From assembly GCF_035605935.1 (NCBI RefSeq), contig NZ_DATNGK010000135.1, positions 1 through 64,000 of the forward strand: 64,000 nt of DNA, written 5' to 3'. Shown piece after piece: positions 56,010-64,000 of this stretch (position 1 is its first letter; each line of letters opens with the position of its first letter). This DNA is from Actinocrinis sp035605935 (GTDB taxonomy: Bacteria > Actinomycetota > Actinomycetes > Streptomycetales > Catenulisporaceae). The notes beneath the pieces were generated by a model. That model was not told the DNA's origin. It searched no databases and saw only the letters and a list, made by a program, of their open reading frames with translations. The position numbers were made by a program, and so were the translations under genes.

Positions 56010-57413
56010 CTACTGCACGCTGGCCCTGGTCTCCGCCTCGATCACCTCTTGCGCGGCGCGCTGTTCCAACGCGGTGCGCGCGAAGACCTGCTGCGCGGTG
56101 ACGGCGCGCTCGGAACGGCCGCGGCCGACAAAGCTAACCGCCCAGTGCAGGACCGTGGTGACCCGGTGCTTGAACCCGACTAGGTACATCAGGTGCACCA
56201 CCAGCCAGAGCAGCCAAGCGACGAAGCCGCTGAGTTTCAGCTTGCCGATGCTGGCCACGGCGTTGAACCGGGACACCGTCGCCATGCTGCCCTTGTCGTG
56301 GTAGTGGAACGACTCGCCGGCGGGCTTGCCCTCGAGGCGCAGCTGGATCTGGCGCGCCGCGTGCCGGCCGCTCTGAATGGCGACCTGCGCGACACCCGGC
56401 AGATTGTCCAGCGCCATCAGGTCGCCGACCACGTAGACGTTCGGGAATCCGGGCAGCGAGCAGTCCGGGTTCACCTTCACCCGACCGGCCCGGTCCACCT
56501 CGGCTCCGGCGTGCTGCGCGAGAATCCGGCCGAGCGGCGAGGCGGAGACGCCTGCGGCCCAGATCTTGGTCAGCGCCTCGATCCGCTCGTGCCCGCCGTC
56601 GTGCAGTTTGATCTCGATGCCGCCGGCGTCGAGGCCGACCACCATCGCACCGAGGTGAATCTCGACGCCGAGCTTGCGCAACCGCTCGGCGGCCTTGGTG
56701 GAGAGCGGATCGCCGAAGGTGGGCAACACCATCGGCGCGGCGTCGACCAGCACGATGCGCGCCTTTCGAGTGTCGATCCGGCGGAACTCCCCCACCAGCG
56801 CGCGGTGGGCCAGCTCGGCGATCTGCCCGGATATCTCCACTCCGGTCGCTCCGGCGCCGACCACGACGAAGGTCAGCCGCCGCCGCTCCACCTCGGGATC
56901 CGGTTCGAGCTCGGCCAGTTCGAAGGCGCCGAAGATCCGGCCGCGCAGCTCGAGCGCGTCGTCGATGCTCTTGAGGCCGGGGGCGAACTCGGCGAACTGG
57001 TCGTTGCCGAAGTAGGACTGGGTCGCGCCGGTCGCCACGATCAGGCTGTCGTACTCGACGTGGAACAGGTCGCCGCGGCCGGGTGCGCGAGCGGTGAGCT
57101 TGCGCGCGCTCGGGTCGATGTCGATGACCTCACCGAGCAGCACCCGGGCGTTGTGCTGCCTGGCCAGGATCTCCCGGGTCGCGGGCGCCACCTCGCCCTG
57201 GGAGAGAATGCCGGTGGCGACCTGGTAGAGCAGCGGCTGGAAGAGGTGATGCGGGGTCGCGGCGACTATGGTGACCTGCACGTTCGCGTGACGTAGCGCG
57301 CGGGTCGCGAACAGGCCGCCGAATCCGGAGCCGATGACCACGACCCGGTGGGTGGCGCCCCCATCGGTGCGGTAACCGGTCTCATCGGTCGTATGGCCAG
57401 TCTGTTCAGTCAT
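56010..57413 (-). CDS. Type II NADH dehydrogenase (NDH-2)
   Basis: A 467-aa flavoprotein that passes electrons from NADH to quinone without pumping protons. The FAD loop is VVVIGSGFGGLFATRAL, the NAD-binding loop VVVGAGATGVEISGQIAEL, and NVYVVGDLMAL is the second FAD motif. A C-terminal hydrophobic region (FVAWLLWLVVHLMYLVGFK) associates it with the membrane. ATG 57413 follows GGGAGG at 6 nt; the frame to 57569 lacks this. It stands alone, back to back with a gene of unknown role. Confidence 0.92.
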   Translation of the reverse strand: MTEQTGHTTDETGYRTDGGATHRVVVIGSGFGGLFATRALRHANVQVTIVAATPHHLFQPLLYQVATGILSQGEVAPATREILARQHNARVLLGEVIDIDPSARKLTARAPGRGDLFHVEYDSLIVATGATQSYFGNDQFAEFAPGLKSIDDALELRGRIFGAFELAELEPDPEVERRRLTFVVVGAGATGVEISGQIAELAHRALVGEFRRIDTRKARIVLVDAAPMVLPTFGDPLSTKAAERLRKLGVEIHLGAMVVGLDAGGIEIKLHDGGHERIEALTKIWAAGVSASPLGRILAQHAGAEVDRAGRVKVNPDCSLPGFPNVYVVGDLMALDNLPGVAQVAIQSGRHAARQIQLRLEGKPAGESFHYHDKGSMATVSRFNAVASIGKLKLSGFVAWLLWLVVHLMYLVGFKHRVTTVLHWAVSFVGRGRSERAVTAQQVFARTALEQRAAQEVIEAETRASVQ

Positions 57414-57687
57414 GCTCAGCCTCCCAGCTTTGGTAACTGCCCGACGCGCGACCTCTCCGCCAGTGCTCCAGACGTACCCGTCACCACCAAACCCACACCA
57501 GAGCACCGGCCGAGTCAAGCCAAAGCCGCCATGCGGTGTTCCGGCCGGGATGAACGGATCCTGATTCACTCGCTGATTCAGTGCGCCGCCGGGGCGTCAG
57601 CGGATCGGCGGCCGCGAAGTTGCGCCGGCAGGCTGGCCATGGCGGTTTCGGACCGATTCTGACCGCGCCTGGCGTAGCCTCGGCTTG

Positions 57688-58254
57688 GTGAGCGAGTTTT
57701 TCGAAGCCCGCATCCGCGCCGAATGGCTGGACTGGACCTTCGGCGCGCACCAGGCGGCCGCGCGCGCCGCCGCGACGGAGCAGTTGGTCGCGCTGCGCCG
57801 CCGCTACCGCGATCTGACTGAGGATGAGGTCGTGCGACTGGCCGAGTCCTGGCGGCCGCAGCGCGATTCGGGCCCCTACTTCTCGTTCGCCGCCGCGGCG
57901 GCGGAGCACAACGGCGCAGGTGAGCACAACGGCGGCGAACCGGGCCTGGTCGCGATCAGCGCGCCTTTCGTCAAGGCCCTGCTGCTCGAAATGCAGGACC
58001 AAGCCCCTGCCGCACTCGCCGCGCTGCTTGACCGCTGGGCCGAGCAGCGCCGGAACGGCGAACGCGCGGGCACCCGCCTTGTTCCAGTCAAGCCGCCGCG
58101 CGTCGCCGTCATCCTCCCCCGCGACGAATCCCGGTGGCCGGCCGAGTCCTGGTCGAGCCTGGCCGGCCTCGACCTGGAAGCGCCCGAGTTCGACGGCGTC
58201 TGGCTGCGCTGGGCGGCCGAATCAGCGCTTTGGCTCGCCGTTGCGTTCAGCTGA
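57688..58254 (+). CDS. Hypothetical protein
   Basis: Not recognised. The 188-aa protein is mainly helical in its first 60 residues (FEARIRAEWLDWTFGAHQ, then LTEDEVVRLAESWR), has an Ala/Asn/Gly insert at about 70-85, and ends in a hydrophobic Trp-rich stretch (WLRWAAESALWLAVAF). No membrane helix is certain. GTG 57688 lies 7 nt after TAGCCT, so it may be leaderless. Codon use is normal for the genome. Confidence 0.7.
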   Translation: MSEFFEARIRAEWLDWTFGAHQAAARAAATEQLVALRRRYRDLTEDEVVRLAESWRPQRDSGPYFSFAAAAAEHNGAGEHNGGEPGLVAISAPFVKALLLEMQDQAPAALAALLDRWAEQRRNGERAGTRLVPVKPPRVAVILPRDESRWPAESWSSLAGLDLEAPEFDGVWLRWAAESALWLAVAFS

Positions 58255-58309
58255 GCCGCGGTCGGGCACCGCCTTGATCAGGTGCGCTCCTGATCAAGCA
58301 CGTTCTTGA

Positions 58310-59086
58310 TCAAGCACTGTCGATCTGGAAGCGGCGCACGCCGAGCATGATGCAGACGACGGCGAGGCCGAGGCTGATCAGCGTGCCCCACAACACGGTG
58401 AGGTCGGCGTAGGTACCAAGGAAAACCTCGCGCATCGCGTCGACGATGTAGCGGAACGGGTTGATCCGGGACAGGTAATAGAGCCAACTCGGTGCGGACT
58501 GGCGGGTGATCGGCAGCAGGATGCCGGAGAGCAGCAGCACCGGGACGGCGACCGAGTTGAGCAGCGGAGCGAGCGAATCCTCGCTCTTGAGCGCGAGACC
58601 GACCGCGTAAGAGAGCGAGGACATGCTGATCGCGAGCACCGCGATGAACGCGAGGGCGAACAGCACCCCGCCGACCGGCGCGCGCAGACCCATGATCAGG
58701 CCGGTGAGGACCAGGATCGTCGACTGGACGAGCAGCGCGATCATGTCGCGCAGCACCCGACCGAACAGCAGGGCGAACCGGCTGACCGGGGTGACGCGCA
58801 TCCGCTCGATCACGCCCGCGCGCCACTCGGCGATGATCGCGAAGCCGACGAAGAGGCTGCCGAACAGGCCGAGCTGCACCAGCAGACCGGGCACGAAGAT
58901 CCGCCAGGCCTGATCCGAGGACGCGCCGGGAGCGCTGACGAAGTGCTTGACCAGCGGTCCGAACAGGGCCAAGTACAGGATCGGCTGGATTACGCCGATG
59001 ATCAGCCACGCGGGGTTGCGTAGCGAAAGGCGCAGCTGCCGGCGGAAGATCAGCCGGGTGTCTCGCAGAGTGCTGGCAAGGCTCAT
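58310..59086 (-). CDS. ABC-2 type transporter permease
   Basis: A 258-aa membrane protein with six predicted helices and the ABC-2 pattern of DrrB-like exporters: LRNPAWLIIGVIQPILYLALF at the start, ERMRVTPVSRFALLFGR in the middle, and INPFRYIVDAMREVFLG near the end. Its ATG overlaps the stop of the ATPase gene (ATGA). Together they form a drug or lipid exporter of the DrrAB class; the cargo is unknown. Confidence 0.92.
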   Translation of the reverse strand: MSLASTLRDTRLIFRRQLRLSLRNPAWLIIGVIQPILYLALFGPLVKHFVSAPGASSDQAWRIFVPGLLVQLGLFGSLFVGFAIIAEWRAGVIERMRVTPVSRFALLFGRVLRDMIALLVQSTILVLTGLIMGLRAPVGGVLFALAFIAVLAISMSSLSYAVGLALKSEDSLAPLLNSVAVPVLLLSGILLPITRQSAPSWLYYLSRINPFRYIVDAMREVFLGTYADLTVLWGTLISLGLAVVCIMLGVRRFQIDSA

Positions 59087-60219
59087 CGGGAGCTCCCGGT
59101 CACATCGCTCGGGGCGGCTGTCTCGTCAGCGGCTGTCTCGTCGGCAGCGCTCTCGGCCGCAGGGTCGGATGCGTCCAAGTTCGCGGCGCCCGCCGAGTCG
59201 CCGGCCGCACCGCCGGGTTGCGGTGGGGCGCCGGAGCCGGGGCTGTCGTCGCGCAGTGAGCGGCCGGTCAATGTGAGGAATACGTCGTCGAGCGTCGGCC
59301 GGGCCAGCTGGATGGATGCGATGGGCACCCCGGCCGCGTCCAGCGCGCGCATGATTCCCATCAGCTGCTGGCCGCCGGCGTCGACGATCACACGCAGCGT
59401 CTTGCCGCTCAGCGTCGCATCCCGTACGCCCTCAACGTTCTTCAGTGCGGAGAGCGCTGTCTCGCCGTCGCGGTCACCCGGCAGTTCGATAGTCACCAGG
59501 TCGCCGGAGATACGGTGCTTGAGCTCTTCAGGCGTGCCTTCCGCGACGATCCGGCCGAAGTCGATGATCAGGATCCGGTCGCACAGCGCATCGGCCTCGT
59601 CGAGGTAATGCGTGGTCAGGAAGACCGTGGTGTTCAGCTCGTCGCGCAGCCGCCGCACGTGTGTCCAGAGGTTGGCTCGGCTCTGCGGGTCGAGGCCGGT
59701 CGTCGGCTCGTCGAGGAACACCAGCCCCGGGGCGTGCACTAGGCCGAGCGCGATGTCCAGCCGCCGCTTCTGACCGCCCGACAGGGTCTTGACATAGCGA
59801 TCTTCGAGCCCGGACAGGTCGAGCTGCTTCAAGAGCGCGGCGCAGCGCTGCCGGGCTTCGGCCGCGCCGAGGCGGTAGAGCTCGGCCTGAGTGATCAGTT
59901 CCTCGGCGACCGTGCACGCGCCGTCGGTCCCGCCGGTCTGTGCCACGTAGCCGATCCGCTTGCGCACCTCGGTCGGCTCGCGCAGCAGATCCGCGCCGGC
60001 CACCACGGCGGTGCCGCCGCTGGGCTCCAGCAAGGTGGTGAGCATGCGCAGCGTGGTGGTCTTGCCCGCGCCATTCGGGCCGAGGAAGCCGACGATCTCG
60101 CCGGCCCGCACGCTCAGGTCGAGGCCGCGCACCGCCTCTACCGTGCCGCGCTTGGTCTTGAACGTCTTGGCCAGCCCGGTGACCTGGATCATCTCGGCGA
60201 TGCCGGGTGAGTCCGTCAT
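59083..60219 (-). CDS. ABC transporter ATP-binding protein, DrrA type
   Basis: A 378-aa ATPase: Walker A GFLGPNGAGKTTTLRML, signature LSGGQKRRLDIALGL, Walker B GLVFLDEPTTGLDP, H-loop LTTHYLDEADAL. Residues about 220-315 form the DrrA-type C-terminal domain. The last 60 residues are a low-complexity Ala/Asp/Glu/Pro tail (repeated DETAA), longer than usual. ATG 60219 follows AGGAGG at 6 nt. Exports with the overlapping ABC-2 permease. Confidence 0.93.
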   Translation of the reverse strand: MTDSPGIAEMIQVTGLAKTFKTKRGTVEAVRGLDLSVRAGEIVGFLGPNGAGKTTTLRMLTTLLEPSGGTAVVAGADLLREPTEVRKRIGYVAQTGGTDGACTVAEELITQAELYRLGAAEARQRCAALLKQLDLSGLEDRYVKTLSGGQKRRLDIALGLVHAPGLVFLDEPTTGLDPQSRANLWTHVRRLRDELNTTVFLTTHYLDEADALCDRILIIDFGRIVAEGTPEELKHRISGDLVTIELPGDRDGETALSALKNVEGVRDATLSGKTLRVIVDAGGQQLMGIMRALDAAGVPIASIQLARPTLDDVFLTLTGRSLRDDSPGSGAPPQPGGAAGDSAGAANLDASDPAAESAADETAADETAAPSDVTGSSR

Positions 60220-60354
60220 CGGGCGCCTCCTGCTTCTGCGTGCAGCGGGTTGGGTGTGCGGTGGGGTCGACTGTGCAGTAAGTCAATCGCTGCGTGCGTT
60301 GACCGAGGAAGTAAAAGCTACGGCACCGCGCCGACAAGAACCGTCCGGTTGACC

Positions 60355-61170
60355 CTAACCGTTGCGTTCGGCGAGTTTTTGCAGATCGGCGCGGATCTCG
60401 GCCTGCTCGAGCAGGTCCTTCTCGGTGGCGGCGAGGCCGACCACGAACAGGATGACCACGGTGGTCAGACTGATCCCACCGATCAGCGGTTCGAGCAGCG
60501 CGCTCGCGGTCATGCCAGACACGGCCGGCGCCGGAGCCGCGTAGATCAGCATCGCCGCGATGCCGGTGTAGTGCATCCCGGTGACGGCGACGCCCATGAG
60601 CAACGCGGCGCCGATGGTCGCGAAGATACCGCGGATGTTCATCGTCGCCCACAGCGCCGCGGTGGCCGCGACCACGGCGATCACGACTGAGGCGATCACG
60701 ATCAGCGGCCGATAATGCACGCTGGCCGGCATACGCATCGCGGAGATGCCGAAGTAGTGCATGCTCGCCACGCCGATGCCCGTGACGAATCCGCCGGTGG
60801 CGAGTGCGGGCAGCGTCGCGCCTCTGGAGACGGCGATCACCAGACCGATTCCGACGACGATGATCGCGATGAGCATGCTGATGATCGTCGTGGTCAGGTC
60901 GTAGGTGATCTGAATCCCGGTGACCCCGTAGCCGAGCATGGCGATGAAATGCATCACCCAGATTCCGGTGCCGCCGATCGACACCGCGCCGAGGCTGAGC
61001 CAGCGCCAGCGGACCGCCCCGGCGGTGGCGCGAGCCCGCGACATGGCCGAGAGGCCAAGCGCCGAACCGACGCAGGACATGGCGTAGGCGAGCAGCGGGG
61101 TGCTCGGTCCGTTTATGTGACCGTCCATTTGCATTGCGTGCGCAGAAACTGTGAATACGGTCGCCAGCAT
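60355..61170 (-). CDS. MHYT-domain membrane protein
   Basis: A 271-aa integral membrane protein with about seven helices and the MHYT sensor signature three times (MHFIAM, MHYFGI, MHYTGI), proposed to bind a metal, possibly copper, or sense a diatomic gas. No GGDEF, EAL or kinase output domain follows; the protein ends in a short charged tail. AAGGGGGGAAA precedes the ATG. It may signal through a separate partner. Confidence 0.9.
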   Translation of the reverse strand: MLATVFTVSAHAMQMDGHINGPSTPLLAYAMSCVGSALGLSAMSRARATAGAVRWRWLSLGAVSIGGTGIWVMHFIAMLGYGVTGIQITYDLTTTIISMLIAIIVVGIGLVIAVSRGATLPALATGGFVTGIGVASMHYFGISAMRMPASVHYRPLIVIASVVIAVVAATAALWATMNIRGIFATIGAALLMGVAVTGMHYTGIAAMLIYAAPAPAVSGMTASALLEPLIGGISLTTVVILFVVGLAATEKDLLEQAEIRADLQKLAERNG

Positions 61171-61240
61171 GACATTTCCCCCCTTATTCAGGAGCCGCAG
61201 CCTATCCGGTTTAGTGAGATCGATTCAAGAGACTGATGGC

Positions 61241-61264
61241 ACTGCCGGGAAATGGCAGTTTTTA
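61241..61264 (+). terminator. Terminator-like hairpin on plus strand
   Basis: ACTGCC (61241-61246), 7 nt, GGCAGT (61254-61259), followed by TTTTT-like sequence to 61264. The orientation fits plus-strand transcription, but both flanking genes are on the minus strand. It may mark a small RNA or be accidental. Confidence 0.4.
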
Positions 61265-61325
61265 CGAAAAGCTTTGCGCAGCAAGGGAAACTGTGGTTCG
61301 ATGCGGCCGAATTTGGCGGCTTTCG

Positions 61326-62204
61326 TCAGGTGTGCGCGATAAGCAGGATGCCGGTGACGACGCCGAGGGAGGCGAGCAGCCGGGTGCGGCCGAAGCGCTC
61401 GCGGAAGAGGAGTGTCCCGATGAGGCAGCCGATCAGGATCGAGGTCTCCCGAAGCGTCGCCACTCCGGCCAGCGTGCCGCGGGTCTGCGCCCACAGCACC
61501 AGGCTGTAAGCGGTCATCGCGACCACTCCCCCGAGCAGGCTGCGCGGCACGTTCGCGCGGAAGATCTCAGGGAACCTGGCGCGGCGCAGGGCGAGGGCGA
61601 TCAGCACGATGCCGGCGCCCTCGCCGAGGAAGGTCCACGCGGCGTATCCGAGCACTGATCCGGAGCGGCGCACGCCGAGCCCGTCGATGATCGTGTACGC
61701 GGCGATCGTGCAGCCGGTGGCGATGGCGGCGCAGACGGCGGCTCGGTCCTCGCGTCGCGGCAGTCCTTCGGCGAAGGAGAGGATGAGCAGTCCGGCGCAC
61801 ACGACGCCGATTCCGAGCAGCTGAGCCAGGGACGCATGCTGCCCGAGGACGAGGGTGGCGAACAGCGCTACGAGCAGTGGTGAGGTGCCGCGGGCGAGCG
61901 GATACGTCCTACTGAAGTCGCCATACCGGTAGGCGAGGACCAGTCCGTATGAGTACGCCGTCTCCAGCACGATCGAGGCGGCCACAAACGGCCAGGCCGC
62001 GCGGGCCGGCGCGGGAGCGAGCCACAGCAGCGGCAGTGCACACACGGCGTACGCGAGGCCCATCAAGGTCATCGTCGCTACCCGATCGCGCGCGGAGTGC
62101 GTGAGGGCGTTCCACGACGCGTGTAAGAGTGCTGAGCCGAGGACGACCGCGACTACCGCCGCACCGCCGATCGCGGAGGGAGCGGCGGCCGCGACGAGCG
62201 TCAT
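61326..62204 (-). CDS. EamA/DMT-family transporter
   Basis: A 292-aa membrane protein of the drug/metabolite transporter superfamily with about ten helices in two EamA repeats; RTYPLARGTSPLLVALFATLVLGQ in the first and ETSILIGCLIGTLLFRERF in the second are typical. The cargo is unknown. No ribosome site is seen: TATGGT stands 6 nt before the ATG with TTCACC 17 bp further up, indicating a leaderless mRNA. Confidence 0.88.
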   Translation of the reverse strand: MTLVAAAAPSAIGGAAVVAVVLGSALLHASWNALTHSARDRVATMTLMGLAYAVCALPLLWLAPAPARAAWPFVAASIVLETAYSYGLVLAYRYGDFSRTYPLARGTSPLLVALFATLVLGQHASLAQLLGIGVVCAGLLILSFAEGLPRREDRAAVCAAIATGCTIAAYTIIDGLGVRRSGSVLGYAAWTFLGEGAGIVLIALALRRARFPEIFRANVPRSLLGGVVAMTAYSLVLWAQTRGTLAGVATLRETSILIGCLIGTLLFRERFGRTRLLASLGVVTGILLIAHT

Positions 62205-62210
62205 AAGCGC

Positions 62211-62239
62211 ACCATAGCGGAGGCTCTTACCGTGGTGAA
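62211..62239 (-). promoter_or_regulatory. Leaderless promoter of EamA gene
   Basis: On the minus strand TTCACC (62239-62234), 17 bp, TATGGT (62216-62211), 6 nt, then ATG. The spacing places the first transcribed base at or beside the start codon. Confidence 0.6.
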
Positions 62240-62346
62240 TTTCTTTGCGCTTCGAGGATGATCACCAGGGTGATCGCGGCGCGGCGCGAGAGTCGAAAGG
62301 CGCGCGAAGCACGGCGCCGCGGCGCTGTCCGTCGTAGGCTGCCCCT

Positions 62347-62775
62347 ATGGCGAACGAAGTACTCCCCGACCCGTCCACCACGTCCGGCAAGCGCGTGCGC
62401 GAACGGCTCGCCGAGGAGATCGTGCTGTGGCTCACCACGATCGGCGCGGACGGAACGCCGCAGCCCAACCCGGTGTGGTTCCTGTGGGAGGGCGAGGACA
62501 CGATCCTGATTTACAACCGCGCGGACGCCAACCGGATCGCCCATGTCAGGGCCCGCCCTCGGGTGTCGCTGAACTTCGACGGAAACGGCCGCGGCGGCGA
62601 GATCGTCGTGCTCACCGGGGACGCCGAGGTGCTGGAGGACTTCCCACTCGCGCACGAGTACCCGCCCTACGTGGAGAAGTACGCCGCGGAAATGCGGCGC
62701 GTATCCGGCGTCGAGGAGGACTTCGCCCGCAGGTACCCGGTGGCGATGCGCGTGCGGATCACCCGCGTGCGGTGA
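62347..62775 (+). CDS. Pyridoxamine 5'-phosphate oxidase-family protein
   Basis: A 142-aa split-barrel flavin/F420-binding-type protein close to the Rv3369-like PPOX group: LWLTTIGADGTPQPNPVWF, ILIYNRADANRIAHVRARPR and the C-terminal FARRYPVAMRVRITRVR. Members usually act on F420 or FMN-dependent substrates. TAGGCT stands 6 nt before the ATG with no ribosome site, suggesting leaderless translation. Its stop overlaps the start of an unknown gene (GTGA). Confidence 0.88.
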   Translation: MANEVLPDPSTTSGKRVRERLAEEIVLWLTTIGADGTPQPNPVWFLWEGEDTILIYNRADANRIAHVRARPRVSLNFDGNGRGGEIVVLTGDAEVLEDFPLAHEYPPYVEKYAAEMRRVSGVEEDFARRYPVAMRVRITRVR

Positions 62776-63293
62776 TCACGGTGGATCGAGACGGCTGGAC
62801 GGAGCCGGATTACCGCGAACAGGTGGCGACGCTTGCCGACATCGCCGCGCAGGCCGCCACGCTGCAACCCGGCGCGGACAAGGCGGTCGCGCAATGCGGC
62901 GGCGTCTGGCCGGTACCCGACGCGGCGGCGCTGGAGCTCGGTCGGCTTTCGCGCTCGTACTCGCCGTTGTACGAGCGCGTGCGGCGCCTGGAAGTGGATG
63001 CGGCGCTGACCGAGCCGCGCGATGAACTGCTCAGCCTGCTCTCCTATCACCTGCACATGCTGCGCGACGCCGGGGACCTGGCCTTCTCCGGACGGCGTGA
63101 CGAGCGCACCGAACCATTCCGGCAGGAACTCGCGCAGGGGCTCGGGCCATATGCGACCCGGTTGTTGCGGCTCGCGGCCGAATTGCGCGCCCGCGCCGAA
63201 GCGGCAGAGGATCAGATGACTTATTCCGCCGGGCGAGGCGAATTCGAACTCGATGACATCTATTTACCCGGCACGCAATCAGAGGGCGACTAA
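62772..63293 (+). CDS. Hypothetical helical protein coupled to PPOX gene
   Basis: Not recognised. A 173-aa protein made mostly of amphipathic helices (LYERVRRLEVDAALTEPRDE, HLHMLRDAGDLAF, LLRLAAELRARAEAAEDQ) without membrane segments. GTG 62772 overlaps the stop of the PPOX gene, so the two are translated together and may interact. Its stop overlaps by 4 bp the stop of the converging ATPase gene. Confidence 0.72.
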   Translation: MITVDRDGWTEPDYREQVATLADIAAQAATLQPGADKAVAQCGGVWPVPDAAALELGRLSRSYSPLYERVRRLEVDAALTEPRDELLSLLSYHLHMLRDAGDLAFSGRRDERTEPFRQELAQGLGPYATRLLRLAAELRARAEAAEDQMTYSAGRGEFELDDIYLPGTQSEGD

Positions 63294-64000
63294 TCTCGGG
63301 CCGCTTCGGCTCTCGTTTCAATATCCAGCCCCGGAGCCGGCGTGAGGCTTAAGCGCGCGGTGCGGCGTACGTCGATGCGCCACAACACTTCCAGCGCCAC
63401 TGCCGCGCAGCCGGCCACCGCGAGCGCGGTGAGGGTCTGCTGCCAGCCGCCGAAGTGCAGGTCGAACACCCGCCGGCCCACCGGCAACAGCGCGACCAGC
63501 ACGAACCCGCCGGACATCACGGCGATCAGGACCGTCTTCCACCACGCGAGTGGCCGCGCCACCAGCGTCAGCACCCAGATACCAACCGCGAACAAGGTGA
63601 CCATCGCTGAGGTTTGCTCGACCGCGAGTTGAGCGCCGGGCTCAAGCCGCGCCAGATAGTACGAGGTGAACGAGGCGGCGCCGGCGATCAATCCGGCCGG
63701 GATGGCGAATCGCAGCACCCTGGCGACGAACCCCGATCCGGCCCGGCTCGCATTGGGCGCCAGGGCGAGGAAGAAGGCCGGGGTGCCAATCGTCAGTGTG
63801 CTGATGAGAGTGGTGTGCCGAGGCAGGAACGGGTACGGCAGCCGGGCGATGCCAACCAGCAGCACCATGAGGAAAGACTCGAAGGACTTCACCAGGAACA
63901 GGTTCGAGACCCGCTCGATGTTGCCGACCACGCGCCGGCCCTCGGCGACGACGGAAGGCAGGGTCGCGAAGCGTTCGTCGAGCAGCACGATCTGCGCCAC
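63290..64000 (-). CDS. Cation-transporting P-type ATPase, C-terminal part
   Basis: The gene enters from the right edge; 236 C-terminal residues are visible. AQIVLLDERFATLPSVVAEG and RRVVGNIERVSNLFLVKS are the family sequences right after the phosphorylation/hinge domain, followed by about six membrane helices (TLISTLTIGTPAFFLALAPN). This resembles actinobacterial CtpE-like calcium or heavy-metal pumps, but the ion-binding and DKTG parts lie outside the window. The stop overlaps the converging unknown gene by 4 bp. Confidence 0.88.
   Translation of the reverse strand: MAQIVLLDERFATLPSVVAEGRRVVGNIERVSNLFLVKSFESFLMVLLVGIARLPYPFLPRHTTLISTLTIGTPAFFLALAPNASRAGSGFVARVLRFAIPAGLIAGAASFTSYYLARLEPGAQLAVEQTSAMVTLFAVGIWVLTLVARPLAWWKTVLIAVMSGGFVLVALLPVGRRVFDLHFGGWQQTLTALAVAGCAAVALEVLWRIDVRRTARLSLTPAPGLDIETRAEAARD

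Overview
The window is a very GC-rich, gene-dense stretch of an actinomycete chromosome. Base composition, frequent GTG/TTG starts, probable leaderless genes, an AfsR/SARP regulator, a DUF397/DUF5753-XRE/ATPase module, a PknB-type kinase, and a pcaL fusion all fit a filamentous genus of the Streptomyces/Catenulispora kind. The species cannot be fixed from the sequence alone. About 54 protein genes are supported. No rRNA, tRNA, CRISPR array, IS element or phage module was seen. Both window ends cut a gene (a RelE/HigB-like toxin on the left, a P-type ATPase on the right).

Region 1 (0.5-13.7 kb) is a galactoside locus. A lipoprotein sugar-binding protein, two ABC permeases and a LacI regulator (minus strand) face two tandem GH42 beta-galactosidases (plus strand), with LacI/CebR-like half-sites between them. 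A DeoR regulator then faces the Leloir operon galT-galE-galK. Together they import galactosides, release galactose and convert it to UDP-sugars; no ATPase subunit for the importer is in the window.

Region 2 (13.8-23.9 kb) is mixed housekeeping and regulation: 5-oxoprolinase pxpA and a fused pxpB-pxpC, a Nudix hydrolase, a free-standing AlaX-type tRNA editing protein, a sigma factor coupled to a membrane protein, a KSTD-like FAD dehydrogenase, a phosphopantetheinyl transferase, and a TetR regulator with an alpha/beta hydrolase. The last two share an exact 18-bp inverted element.

Region 3 (23.9-32.1 kb) is a protocatechuate branch of the beta-ketoadipate pathway: pcaI-pcaJ-pcaH-pcaG-pcaB-pcaL-pobA in one tightly overlapping minus-strand operon. 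It lies opposite a double-length regulator with two IclR modules, and a TGAACT-n2-AGTTCA palindrome lies between them. pcaB looks C-terminally short.

Region 4 (32.2-44.8 kb) holds a large AfsR-like SARP/NB-ARC/TPR regulator with 11-bp-period direct repeats in its upstream region, a YihY/BrkB membrane protein with a TfoX-like partner, an ArsR-SRPBCC pair, a secreted penicillin-acylase-family Ntn hydrolase, and a WhiJ/AbaA-like module.

Region 5 (44.8-54.8 kb) is the least explained part: a Gly/Ala-rich protein, an ECF sigma/anti-sigma pair, an APH-like kinase, two co-transcribed cell-surface proteins, a secreted propeller-like protein, and a membrane Ser/Thr kinase with a cysteine-bearing extracellular domain. 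Several share unusual Gly/Ala/Met-rich linkers, which suggests a cell-envelope system.

Region 6 (54.7-64 kb) contains a secreted lipase with twin operators, an NDH-2 type dehydrogenase, an ABC-2 exporter, an MHYT membrane sensor, a DMT transporter, a PPOX-family protein with an unknown partner, and the P-type ATPase end.
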